From positions 43,222-107,221 of the forward strand of contig QLIY01000561.1 in NCBI GenBank assembly GCA_003260075.1: DNA of 64,000 bases, given 5' to 3'. The notes under the pieces were generated by a model. The model was given only the letters and a program-made list of their open reading frames with translations. It did not search any database and had not been told where the DNA came from. Position numbers and translations under genes: made by a program. Source of the stretch: Phallusia mammillata (Eukaryota; Chordata; Ascidiacea; Phlebobranchia; Ascidiidae). Shown piece by piece: positions 49,760 to 60,476 of this stretch (position 1 is its first letter; each line of letters begins with the position of its first letter).

Positions 49760-52700
49760 GTAGATTTATCTCGTAAGTTTCTGGTTTTGATCTTGTCCTC
49801 TTCACTACATGATGCTTAGCAGATTTAGACTAAGTATATCTCCTGGCTTCAATCATCCTTAGCTCATGAGATATATTTTTGACAAAATGTTTACAAACAG
49901 ATATTGAGGCCCCAGTGGAGAATTTACCTGACGAGGAAGATGAACATGAAATTGAAGAAGTTGATGAAGAGGAAGAAAGTGCCCCCAGAAGGACAAAAGA
50001 AATCGAATTTAACTTTCAAGAATTTGTTAAAAAGTACGGGGGGGGGGAATACCGGGTACTCGTCCCATCACTAGTAAGTTTATTCCTACAATTCAACACA
50101 CATACTTTTAGTTACACAAAATTCAGTTCACTGTCTAAGTGACAATTTTGTTTTAGCTAGCGGGCAGGCCAATATAGTGAAACACTTTGACATTTCAATA
50201 ACCTGTCCCAATTCCCTGACAAAATGACTTTACAAATGACCTTGCAGTACAAAGAACTTTACCCCTTTTCTTTACATGTATTATGTTGTGTAGCCAATCT
50301 CTTGAGAAACGGTTCTTCCCAGTAGCATAAAGCATTTGCCCTTTGTTCTGCAATCAGGTGTCGAAAGAGTTGGAAACTTCAAATTCTGTAATACCTCCTG
50401 TGTTCGACCCAACCTCAAATGTGTCTGAAGAAATGCAGCAACAACAAACCCTACTCAGAACTCAATGTCATTTGTTGGATGGAGAAACTGAACAAGCTGT
50501 TCAAGTTCTTCGAACTGCGAGGTATTTTCACCACAGTAGGCAAAATATTCTTTTTGTAAGTTTGCAGCATAATTTTAATAGTAGTGCAGTGTTTGTGGCA
50601 TATTTAAAGCTATGGATCAGATCAATACAGGCATACTTTAGTGGAGGATCTTCAATACAATGACTTAATATTTAGTGTTTGCAACTGATGTAGTAACATG
50701 TGGAAGGTTGTTTTGCCTGTGTTATACATTCAATCAAATTTGTATTTCTTGAACTGTGCTTAGATTTAAACAAAGCATTATACAAAAATGATTTCGTTTT
50801 TGAATCCATTGGCTATTGTTTGGTGTAGGTCAGTTTGGCCTGAAAAGGGAATATTTGGAACCGAAACGACAACTGAAGATGAGGAAATAACTTTGCTTCA
50901 TGAAATATGCCTCGCAGATTTATCTCGTAAGTTTCTGGTTTTAATCTTGTCCTCTTCAATGTTCTAGCTAAGTATCTCTTCTGGCTTGGCTTGTCCTGTC
51001 TTTATTCAAGATATTTTCAAAATGTTTTCGAAACAGATATTGAGGCCCCAGTGGAGAATTTACCTGACGAGGAAGATGGGGGGGGGGGGTAGTAGTGCAG
51101 TGTTTGTGGCATATTTAAGCCTATGGATCAGATCAATACAGGCATTATTTAGTGGAAGATCTTCAATACAATGACTTAATATTCAGTGTCTGCAACTGAT
51201 GTAGTAACATGTGGAAGGTTGTTTTGCCTGTGTTATATTAAATCAAATTTGTATTTCTTGAACTGTGCTTAGATTTAAAAAAAAGCATTATACAAAAATG
51301 ATTTCGTTTGGGGGGGGGGAATGAAATTGATGAAGAGGAAGAGAGTGCCCCCAGGAGGACAAAAGAAATCGAATTTAACTTTCAAGAATTTGTTAAAAAG
51401 TACTGTTCAATTGAAAACAGCAGTTATTGTCATATAGTCTTTTAGAAAATGTATTTGAAGTTCCAAGCTCTCTGGTAGTTTGGATTTCAATCAAGTTCCT
51501 TTTTAGTCCCGGATTTAAAACAATTATTATGGGTCCCCTTCCCTGAAGGGGACACATATTGATTTTACGGGGGGGGGGTATTTGATAACTGCAGTTATTG
51601 TTAAACTCTCAGTAAGAAAATGTATTTACTGACCAGAGCTTTAACAAACCTGTTTTAAAAACTAATGGTGTAAAGTCTAAGTGGTAAGTTTGTATCTGTG
51701 AATACCAATTTTTAAACGAAAATGTTAGCATAGCAAATTCTGTCTGCAATTAACTTATTCTATATTGTTTCTCACTGGGTATCATTATTCAGTATTGTAC
51801 AATACCTATACTGCATTTTTGTGCTTAAAAAAACATATTTTTACTTGTTAGGTTTGCTGATGCAAGAGTGGTAATTCCTTATGTGAAACTGCTTCAAGAC
51901 TTTGAAAAGAATGATGCCCATGTCAATCACTGTGTGGTGAAAATTTTTCATCGCATTGGTTTTGACCTGAAGACATACGGATTACTCTTTCAAGCCTCAT
52001 TGTTTCGTGTATTTCAAAAGGTTAGACACGGACTTTTACCTTTGTAATAGTTTTATTTGTTTGTATTATTTTAAATCCTGTCAGTATTATCAGTTAAAAA
52101 CAATGAAAGCAATCCAATAACGATAAAATAATGGTTGGTTTGTAATTCAAAATTGAAATCATAAAGTGATGTACGTTGTCTGTGTTTGGCTGCAAATAAA
52201 ACATAACAGGTATGAAATATTTGACTTGTCAGAAGATCCATCTGTTGGTAATACTCTTATCTTAGTAAGTTAATTATTGTCAACACACTGTACTTTTCTG
52301 AAAAAAATCGTAGTTAATAAATACGAATTACATTACTCTTAACCAATACATCTGGAAAATATGTAGCATTTGTTTGTTAATAGATATATTCTTGTTTAGG
52401 TTTTTGCTGCTGCAGCGACTGACAGCAAATCATACAGGGAGCTTGTTGCTTTTGCCAAGTGGCTTATGGGAAAATTCTCTGAGGTTTCACAGAAGAATTC
52501 CTGTGTCTATGCTGAACTGTTGTTTTGGAATTCTGTAGCTGAAGCACATGAGATAACTGATGGATACGGAACCTACGCTGGTTCTAAGTAAGGCTTTGTC
52601 AGTTATTTTTTTGCTACAAATGTGGTAGGACTTGGTATTTCACAATGGCCACATATTTGCAACAAAATATATTGTAAAAGAAAGCCCATTGGTTGATGTG

Positions 52701-55700
52701 TTGGCAACGTTGTTGGTTGTAATCCTGTCTCAGCCACTTGTGTTTCCCTGTGAAAAAAGCATATTAGTGGATAGGGATGTGCCAAAACTGCAAATGTTCT
52801 GTTTGGTCGAGCACCGAGCATCTCACTTTAATGCTCGGTGCTCGGCCGAGCACGCTCGGTGCATTATGACGTCACAAAAAATCCCCTTTCTACGTTTTAG
52901 CTCTACAAGGCGTCTTACGTCACCGGCGGTGTTTTATTAAGCTGTACATGCCCATAAAGTACGCATTTTTACACCATCTAGTGCATTTGAAAAATCATTA
53001 GTTTTTGTTCATAGACACCCTTTGGAACACTAGTTACGTATGTTAGCAGGGCATGAATATGCAAATTTAACGCTCGGGTCAGTTTGTGCAACTGCTCGGC
53101 CGTGCACCGAGCATTAAAAACAGCGATGCTCGGTACCGAGTACTCGGGTTCTGGCTCGGCTCGGCCCATCCCTATTAGTGGACGTAGTATACATAAAAAC
53201 ATAATAGGGGGTACACTTTTATACATCTGAACATTTGAAACAAAGTTGTCTCTTCTCAGGAAGCAACATCGCATCCAATGGACACAGGAGGAAACCAATG
53301 AACTAACGGAGCTTTATCACCAGTATAAAGAACAAGAAATTGGTACATTTGGTTTTATAATATTGATAGTAATAAATATTTTAAAAGCAACAAATATCCA
53401 ATCAATACTTGGCTTACTAATGAAACAACACTACTTTATATTTATTTTTAGACACTGTCGATGGAATTTTGACGAAAATTACTGATCAAACACGGACACG
53501 AAGACAAGTTTGCAATCAGCTTGTAAACATTGGTCTGGTTGAGAGCTTGGCCGACTTGAAACGTACTAAGGGTTCCAGGGCTCCTGTGATGTGGAAAGAT
53601 GATGACGTAGAAGAGTTAAAACGTTTGTACGAAGAATTCTCCAGCTCAGAAGGTTTGATGTAGATAAATTTTAATTTTGCATCACTGATATATTAACTGT
53701 TCATAGTACATTTGATTTTGTTTAATAGCAACCCGGTTAATAACTAATTTTGGTTAAATGCTTAAATCCAAAGTTATAGCCAGGGTTTGCTATCGACATG
53801 AGCCCCTACAAGAACAACTGAAAAAATTAACAAGGGCAACCGAAAAATGAACACACCAGGGATTTGACTCGTAATTTAAAAAAATAAGACAAAATGAGGA
53901 CTTAAGTCAAAAACTAGGACATTTCTGAGAAATAAGAACAATTAATTTTTCCAAGACATTGCCCTTCAAAATTAGGACAAATCTTAGAAATAAGGAAGGT
54001 ATGGCAACCCTTTTATAGCCTTATTACTTTAAAAATGTGTCAAAAATTGCTCGAGTCACATAGAACAGTAAGCTATTATATATTTTTTTCGGAAATCGTT
54101 TTAATCTTTACATCTCGAGCATCGATTTGGTTTGGTTCGATTTCCATAGTCTCTACTTTACATGTTACAGATCCAGTGGGCAACATAATTCAAATGCTAA
54201 GCAACAAGAAATCAAAAGCAAAGGTCATTGACAAAATTCTTTCCCTGGGCTTGGCCACTGATCGGCAAGTTTCAAGTTGTTTGTTTTTATTATGTTGCAC
54301 AGTAGAAAAGAATGACTTTTTATCTTTTGCAGAAAGCAGCTCTACAAAAAGAAAGCAAGAAAATCTAAGGGTAACCGCCCCCAAGCAGAAATAATGCATA
54401 TCGGTAAGTCTGGAGTCCTTGGAAAAAACACATAAAGGATCTGAAGAAAAACTGCAAGAGAGCTAGAAGACCAGGGCCCGATTAAGGGTCTGCTGAATCA
54501 GGGTTGCCAACTAAAAGTTTAGAATTATCAGTGTTGCCAAATCATTTAAAGTGGCCTGGATTTTTGACTGGCACGTGTCTACTTTGCCTAATGGTTAATC
54601 CAGCACTGTAATACAGTAAACCTTGGTTAATATGGACCCGTTTGGACCAAAGTGTCCGGATTTTCCAAACAAAATGTCCGGATTTTTCGAATTTGTCCGG
54701 ATTATTCTGAATTAACCGATATCGATCAGTTAAAGCCTTACCGCGTTACAAATCATTTGTACCTTGCGTTTTGTTGGAATTAGGCGAAGATCCGGATTTA
54801 CCGAATCCAGTTGATCGAAATCAAAACTGCCATAAGCATATTGTCATATCATATGCCACGGTCCTGTTTTTGTTTCGGGTAATGACAATGGCGATTGTTA
54901 AACTTTTGTAGGTGGGAGTGATAGTGACGACAACAATGATCAGGATGCAGATGAATCAAGTGCAAATGAAACAGACTCAAGTGGCGACGAATCCGCAGCA
55001 GCTGGTAAGTAGTAACTTGAATTTCCTCTCTCAAGATGAAAAACACACGTCTGTTAGTTAGGAGAATGGCTATACAATTTACGTTTTCACAGGCCCTGCT
55101 ATAAGCATTGAGGCGCTTGCGAGAGACTGCTTCGAGGCTGGTTTGGAAGCACAGGTCACGTGGTTACGAGAGTGCGTGGAAAGTTCTTCAAACAACGACG
55201 AACAAACGGATGGTATGATTGCATGGTCGGCTTACACTTATAATTTATACTGAACCTTCAACTGAGACAACTTGGTTTGTGACGTCACCCATACAGTTCG
55301 TGCTACTTTTGTGTAATGTTGTATTTCACTGGTTTGACCGTTCCAATTTTTGGCAGTAGCTAAGCTTTTGTTGAATCTGTTACTTTAGTGCTTTTAGAAC
55401 TGATACTGCGATACCATTCACCCTTGTGATTTATTTAATGCATAACTGGCTTTTTCAAACGGTTTGATAAACACAAATTTGAATTAAATTTTTTTTAAAT
55501 GATGGTTAGCGTTAGCTATGCATGATATCTTTTCATAACTTTTTTATACTCAATAATGCCCGTTTATGACTGTTGTGGCTGAAGGGCTCTGATATGGATT
55601 GAGGACCGACTTTAACTGAACTTCGATATTTACAGGTGATATTGTCCCTCTGGTCCCACTCACAGACGAACAAGAAAATGCGATGTCCAACAGAAGTTTT

Positions 55701-56503
55701 AAGAAGCTTTTGAAAACTGTTGGTATAAAAGCTCCTGCAAATGAGCAGGTGAAGTATATTGGTCATTTTGTATGCAGTCTTTAAATGTTCAACAACCCTA
55801 AACACTAAACTTTACAATTTACATGAATTTAATCAATTTCAATAAAGCTCTTTAGCTTTAAGTCCAGGTAGCAGAAAAGATGAATCCCCGAAAATCAACC
55901 ATTCTTTTTGGAAAGAAGAAATTTTCTTTTGATTTTATTAGTAAATGCAATTTTGCGCCTTTGCCCTTGTGGTTACATTTGCTGAAGCGAGTTATTATAC
56001 AGGAGAGGTTTTGGCGAATCCCAACTTCAGTTGATGTCACTCAGCTTGACAGTGCTGTAGAATCACTTGCTCAGCCGAAGAAACGGAAACGAATGAATGA
56101 AACTTTAGACAGGTATGTAAAGTTACACACAAAAAATACCTTGGTTTAAGTTACGCCTATTTCCACAGTCATAAATAAGTTTATAATGTTCCTTTGCGCA
56201 ATTCTACAATTACCTCAAAACGTACTTAATGTTTTTTGTTACCATATTAAAACAACCTAATTTGTTTCTTTGAAAAAGGGACGATAAAACGAAAGAGCAT
56301 TTTTTCCCGATTTTATAAGCTACACACTTTAACGGTTGCTTGCAACATTTTTTCCAACATAATTCAGCTTTGCCTTTTTCTTACCTGACGTTTTTGGTTT
56401 CCATCACAGCGACGGCGACGAATCAGAACCCGAGAAGCCGCAAGACAAACGAAGGAAGGCGATGATAATTGACGATGATGATGATGATGATGATGAAGAC
56501 TAG
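43833..56503 (+). CDS. TIMELESS: TIMELESS, replication-fork protection protein, 26 exons
   Basis: Fork-protection factor that partners TIPIN at the replisome. Starts [20 protein letters not shown], close to vertebrate TIMELESS. Exons: 43833-43914, 44071-44224, 44485-44602, 44723-44931, 45313-45427, 45498-45631, 46064-46240, 46435-46608, 47557-47691, 47871-47974, 48118-48262, 48668-48824, 49199-49362, 50829-50926, exon 15 in pieces (49901-50037, 51037-51077, 51320-51399), 51852-52020, 52400-52587, 53260-53342, 53452-53652, 54171-54264, 54333-54403, 54912-55004, 55093-55212, 55636-55748, 56003-56112, 56410-56503. About 1145 residues against about 1208 in human. The N-terminal TIMELESS domain covers exons 1-8 (HSRFGG, ETYYFW); the C-terminal part has [21 protein letters not shown] and FWRIP; the end is a run of Asp. 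Exon 20 uses a GC donor. Joins duplicate exons 1, 13 and 15, so exon order near 49.2-51.4 kb is uncertain. It is the mammalian-type Timeless (Tim-1/timeout), not insect clock TIM. Confidence 0.95.
47125..47395 (+). repeat. Dispersed ~95-bp repeat, copy 2 (printed twice across a gap)
   Basis: CACTGAAGATGCTTTTTAG, then GAAACTAATTTG and GATTTTAGCCTGGAAATAAA, at 47125-47211 and 47300-47395. A 28-base G run at 47212-47239 lies between. The second copy has about ten extra bases (TGTCAACAC). Homologous to the minus-strand copy at 27291-27392. Confidence 0.75.
48324..48520. repeat. Duplicated flank around a 10-base G join in a TIMELESS intron
   Basis: The text GCTTTGTGGA(C/G)GTTTTCACCTT and the following 60 bases occur before and after the G run at 48413-48422, with small differences. 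This is another overlap join and does not affect an exon. Confidence 0.75.
49693..49758. other. 66-base G run, probable gap filler
   Basis: Followed directly by the end of a second copy of TIMELESS exon 14 and its donor (TAGATTTATCTCGTAAGT), so most of that copy is lost in the gap. Confidence 0.8.
49752..50580 (+). repeat. Second-haplotype copy of TIMELESS exons 13-15 interleaved in the assembly
   Basis: 49752-50037 repeats the end of exon 14, the intron and exon 15. 50048-50357 repeats the intron before exon 13 (compare 48900-49198). 50358-50521 is a second exon 13. The first third of the two exon 13 copies differs at several residues, while the last ~100 bases are identical. The order of blocks suggests two alleles laid end to end, though a real local duplication is possible. 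Confidence 0.7.
51037..51399 (+). other. TIMELESS exon 15, split by two joins
   Basis: 51037-51077 is the start of exon 15, then a G run. 51090-51309 repeats intron sequence from 50578-50806. 51320-51399 finishes the exon (acidic stretch, [10 protein letters not shown]). The donor GTACTG at 51400 leads in phase into the exon at 51852. Confidence 0.75.
51533..51553. repeat. Perfect 9-bp hairpin GTCCCCTTC / GAAGGGGAC
   Basis: Nine-base arms with a three-base loop in a TIMELESS intron, just before a G-run join at 51569. It may be the inner part of a short transposon terminus. Confidence 0.7.
52772..53174. mobile_element. hAT-type MITE in TIMELESS intron, exact 8-bp TSD
   Basis: Begins TAGGGATGTGCC and ends GGCCCATCCCTA. 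An exact 8-bp duplication, TTAGTGGA, flanks it at 52764-52771 and 53175-53182. Subterminal regions are rich in repeated GCTCGG motifs on both strands. About 403 bp, no transposase. Confidence 0.88.
53782..54012. mobile_element. Probable hAT-like MITE in TIMELESS intron, 8-bp TSD
   Basis: Begins AGGGTTTGCTAT and ends ATGGCAACCCTT, imperfect inverted ends. TTATAGCC flanks it at 53774-53781 and 54013-54020. The exact ends could shift by a base or two. Interior has repeated AGGACA/GAAATAAG motifs. Confidence 0.65.
54264..54332 (+). other. GC-AG intron of TIMELESS (intron 20)
   Basis: The only reading that keeps the conserved sequence DRKQLYKKK in frame joins CG at 54263-54264 to AAAGCAG at 54333. 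The intron then starts GCAAGT, the usual consensus for a GC donor, and ends TTTTGCAG. It is short, 68 bases. Confidence 0.85.
54472..54611. mobile_element. Possible MITE with CAG-GCCCGATTAA-type ends
   Basis: Left end CAGGGCCCGATTAAGG and right end AATGGTTAATCCAGCACTG are imperfect inverted repeats of a hAT-like type. No matching target-site duplication was found. A further degenerate repeat beginning CAGTAAACCTTGGTTAATATGG follows at 54619. Confidence 0.4.
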
Positions 56504-57289
56504 TATTACATAAAACTCAACATAATGCATCAAAGTTGTAAGCGGGCCCGAACCCAGTCCAAACTCAAAACTACAAGTCCAAATACGATTTTTTGCAAAA
56601 GAAACCCGATGAGGCTCAATAGTTGAAGAAATTGCGGCACAAAAAGTGTCGAATATGGATTCAAGTCGGAATCAAGTCTGGTTGGTCCCAAAAAAACCGA
56701 CACGGCATACAACTCTGCACTACATTACATAAGCAACCAAAGCAAAATTGTGATACCTTACAAAAATTAAAACAAAGTTTACTGACACCAGCATTGAAAC
56801 CACGATCATCGAAGTATGTAGTGTAGACAGACTTAAACAACTGGCTACTTCTAATGGTTACCATTTGCAATTTATACTTTGTTTGGCATTGCCTTGGTTT
56901 GTGGTGTATGGAGGCTATTTGTGTTTCAAGACCGGTCATATTGACAAAGTATTTACCCAACAAACTATCGAGGAATGTTGGTTGGATGGACTTTGGTAAT
57001 ATACTCAATCTCAAAAATGTTTTGAACCTCTTTGCAATATTTTTTATGGACTCGAAACAGAATAGCTTATGTGATTTATGTTTAATTACAACACCAGCAA
57101 AACATGTGTCATGAGCCGTTACAATACAATAACTCATTTTCGTTATACTTAACCATGTATGATCGTCTATGTAGGATTAGGCGATATGCTCGCATCGTCC
57201 AGGTCTGTTAATTATTAACCAAAATTTGGTACTGCAAAATTTAACTCAGCGTGTACAATTGCTGATCAGCTGCTTTGCTTCAAACTGAA
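56504..57289. other. Spacer between TIMELESS and the thioesterase-like genes
   Basis: No gene supported and no joins. The change from G filler to C filler occurs somewhere between 51578 and 57490, so a reversed contig may begin in this spacer. Confidence 0.45.
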
Positions 57290-57486
57290 ATGGAATTACA
57301 TTTTAAAGATGGAATTAGCGGTTACATTGAAGTTAGCCACATGGAATTGAATCGACATAGCGACAAAAGTAAGTGTGTATTATTTGGTAATCAACTTATC
57401 CGTTAACTAATAACATATTGTGATTTCTAGGTGTATGTGACCCAATACAGTGGCTCAGATACGCTGAGCTATGCCGGGTCGTTCTC

Positions 57487-57527
<41 letters not shown>

Positions 57528-58195
57528 TCAATCAAGACCGCACGGTGTTCTTGCTTCGTAGTCAATTCGAGTTTACCCCCAAAGCTCGTGAGTTTCTTCA
57601 AGGTGTTATTGACAACAAGGCGACGAAGTTGAAAATGCCGATTCGATTCGTCCATACAACGCGCTCAGTGGGAAACACCTCGGCTATTTACCTTTGTAAT
57701 GCCGTGGATCCAAAGACTGGAGATGTGTTGATGAATTTAGGATTATACGCTGTGTTGGTAAACAAACATACGCGGCGGCCTACTCCATTCCCTGCAAAGT
57801 TTAAAGCCTTTGTCAACAGCCACGATACTCCGCCTTACAATTTTTCGGACGATCAGCCAAGAACACCGCCTTCTAATGTTACAGTCTTCAAATGGGGTAG
57901 AAAAATTCAGTTAACAGATGTGGATAGGAATATACATGCCAATAACACGGTGTACATCCTTATGGCAATGAAATGCATTGACGCTGCTTTGCTCGAAGGT
58001 TATCCTATTGTTCTGCCGGACAAGCTACATTTGTGCATGGTGAAACGAGGCTCGTTAACTATTGTAAACGAGTCTCCTTTAGGTGTAGTTGTTGATGTAG
58101 AAATGTGGCAAGGTGCTGACGAAACGTTTCATTTTATCATGTCGACTGGACAACAGAAACGTGTTGCATTTGTTATTCTGTCGTTCATGAAATAG
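57290..58195 (+). CDS. Hotdog-fold thioesterase-like protein, copy 1
   Basis: Two exons. Exon 1, 57290-57368, is 79 bases and starts MELHFKDG; exon 2 begins at 57431 after TTTCTAG. A 36-base C filler at 57490-57525 interrupts exon 2 and changes frame: before it the frame matching copy 2 reads CDPIQWL, and after it the frame ends at the stop 58193-58195. The C-terminal half has the hotdog helix motif DVDRNIHANN, like the D-x-x-x-x-H-x-N pattern of 4HBT thioesterases with an acid near the active site. The N-terminal half (residues ~60-160) looks like a second, diverged hotdog (RRPTPFPAKFKAF links the two). Such proteins hydrolyse acyl-thioesters; substrate and compartment cannot be told. About 275 residues, no signal peptide. 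Tandem with copy 2. Confidence 0.78.
57490..57525. other. 36-base C run, gap filler inside exon 2
   Basis: First of the C-type filler runs. Coding sequence equivalent to roughly 15-30 residues of copy 2 appears to be missing here. Confidence 0.75.
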
Positions 58196-58349
58196 TTTCA
58201 TGTAGTTTGTTTACCGCCAAACATTAACTTTGCTATTGCGTTGGATGAAGTAGGGTTGTATGCTGGTGTTAATTTATCACTCAAATTTGGTCAATTTAAA
58301 AAACAAGTAATGCCTTGGTTTACCACACAATAAAAACGCGGCCATAACA

Positions 58350-58860
58350 GCCTCACAATGCAAGACCCTAATGACAAACCAAATGTTAGCACGGCTGTGT
58401 GTTTGATGGTTAATGAAGTGAACTTGGGAAACATGCTAGAAGCAAAAGTGTGGCAGAGCAAATATGACTTTTTCCCCCCCCCCCCAGCCTCACAATGCAA
58501 GACCCTAATGACAAACCAAATGTTAGCACGGCTAAATGTGTGTTTGATGGTTAATGAAGTGAACTTGGGAAATATGCTAGAAGCAAAAGTGTGGCAGAGC
58601 AAATATGACTTTTTCTATTTGTCATTTCAGTTGACGACAAATACACAGCTTTCGCTACTGTATCCTTTTTTAACGGCTTTAAATGATGCAAACATAACAA
58701 AATACAGTTCGACTATTAGAGATGATCGAATATGATTTGTATTTGAGATTACCCCCCCCCCATTTCAGTTGACGACAAATACACAGCTTTCGCTACTGTA
58801 TCCTTTTTTTACGGCTTTAAATGATGCAAACATAACAAAATACAGTTCGAATATTAGAGA
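58350..58860 (+). pseudogene. 3' fragment of a third thioesterase-like copy
   Basis: Sequence matching the last ~150 bases of copy 2 (CLMVNEVNLGNMLEAKVWQSK) without the preceding gene. A one-base deletion in the text corresponding to TTTTCCATTTTGTC shifts the frame after DFF. Two joins (C runs at 58474-58485 and 58752-58761) print the fragment twice. A truncated and frameshifted duplicate is the simplest reading. Confidence 0.75.
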
Positions 58861-59268
58861 TGATCGAATATGATTTGTATTTGAGATTGTGTTTTCTTCA
58901 CACAAATTGTTATGTAACAAGTTGTAGAGCAATCGCTTGTGCATTAATGCTCTTTATCATTTAGAGTTAAAGATTTAAATGCTTGCCCTTAAGACTGATA
59001 CTCAATTATTTTCAATTGTTTTTGCTGCAATGGCCAAACTGCAGTTAAATTTCACGGTAAAAATAAAATTGAACCTGCGGGTTCCGATATGCATCAACCA
59101 CAAAAAAACTTGGACATTGGAAACAGAAAACCGATTGCTACAGGGTAAATGTGCATTCAACCAGAACACATGGCGTTTTGTTACATGTCACGAACTAACA
59201 AATTGTCACATCCGGAATTTGTAAACCATGCACAGATTATCACAACTTTATTGTTGAGTGCTAGCGAC
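58861..59268. other. Spacer before thioesterase-like copy 2
   Basis: An ORF over 58979-59224 has no recognised domain. It likely includes the 5' UTR and promoter of copy 2. Confidence 0.4.
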
Positions 59269-60476
59269 ATGGATTGCATTTATGAAGGTACAAACAGGGG
59301 GATTGTTGATTTTGGACATCTTGGATTTCATCGTTTTTGTACCCAAGGTAAATCGATTTGATTAATACAATTACGGGTAAATAACCATTTGGTGGTAGTT
59401 TGGTCAAAAACACTTAGTTTGCTTATTGCTGTGTTAGGTTTTTAATCATGTTTTTCTTTTAAAATGTTCGTTTATATTTGGGGCAACGGCCTGGTTTCCA
59501 CAGTAGGCCAAGCCTTCACTTTTTGGGCCGAAAGGATTGACAATATAAGGCCGTTGTAGAAGGGGTATCACTTATCAGTAGATAATTAGAGAGGGTCTTA
59601 TAACTTATACTAGCCCTATAATAATCTAGAAAAACAAGACAAAAATCTGCATGTAGTAATTTCACACAGACAATACATTTTATGCACATAGCAATCTCCA
59701 TATTGTTTATGTTTGCAGGTATTTGCGATCCTACTCAATGGTTAAAGGCAGTGGAACACACAGGCATGACGTTATTGAATGCTGTATTTCAACATGTCTG
59801 CAACGAGAGTGTGCCGAACCTGGAACGAACTATATTTTACTTCAAGCAAGAGTATAAGTTCATGTCAGCGGCAAAAGAATGGATGCACACCGGGATTACA
59901 TCTACCGGTTCAAAACTACGCAAACCTACCAGAGCGCATTTCGCTTTCGCATCGGTAAAAAACACAACCACACAAGTTCATGTTGATGTTGTGGACTGCA
60001 CGAACGGGCAGTTGCTTTTACAGACAACTATACTTGCCGTACTGACAAACGTAGCCACTCGACGGCCAACACCATTTCCTGACCGTTTTAGATCTTTCGT
60101 AAATGGCTACCAAACACCTGAACGTGAACTGAAGATCAATCCTTTGAAAAGATTTCCTGCTGATGCAATTGTGTTTTCGTGGAAAAGGAAAGTTACATTT
60201 TGTGAAACTGACTTCAACGGTCACGCAAACCATGCCGTGATTGCGCTTGTGTCTTTGGAGTGCTTGGGTGAGGCAATGTCTCAAGGCTTTCAAACAACAT
60301 TGTGCGGTAGATTGGAAGACCAGATGATGGAAACTTATGTGTGTTTGATAGTTGGTGAAATGAATTTGGGAAATATGCTTGAAGCAAAAGTGTGGCAGAG
60401 CAAAGACGACTTTTTCCATTTTGTCATTTCAGTTGACGACAAATACACAGCTTTTGCTACTGCATCATTTTTTTAA
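59269..60476 (+). CDS. Hotdog-fold thioesterase-like protein, copy 2
   Basis: Two exons: 59269-59347 (79 bases, start MDCIYEG) and 59719-60476, joined in phase to read TQGICDPTQW. The exon 1 length and intron phase are identical to copy 1, so the two genes arose by tandem duplication. About 278 residues. The second half holds ETDFNGHANHAVI, the typical hotdog helix with acid and His-x-Asn, and LGNMLEAKVWQSKDDFFHFVIS, a hotdog beta-sheet end. The link RRPTPFPDRF matches copy 1. Frame is intact with no gap. Predicted to be an acyl-CoA or related thioesterase, probably cytosolic or peroxisomal. No C-terminal SKL is present. Exact orthologue not recognised. Confidence 0.85.

Noticed and set aside
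49199-50521. Mutually exclusive exon 13 pair as an established splice system
   Set aside because: Neighbouring intron blocks are duplicated in an order explained by haplotype interleaving; reported only as a question.
52210-52247. Extra TIMELESS exon reading [12 protein letters not shown]
   Set aside because: Its phase gives a stop after the preceding exon, and joining 52020 directly to 52400 is in phase and matches the spacing of vertebrate TIMELESS.
54619-54800. pogo/Tigger-like element starting CAGTAAACCTTGG
   Set aside because: No opposite terminus or TA duplication could be found.
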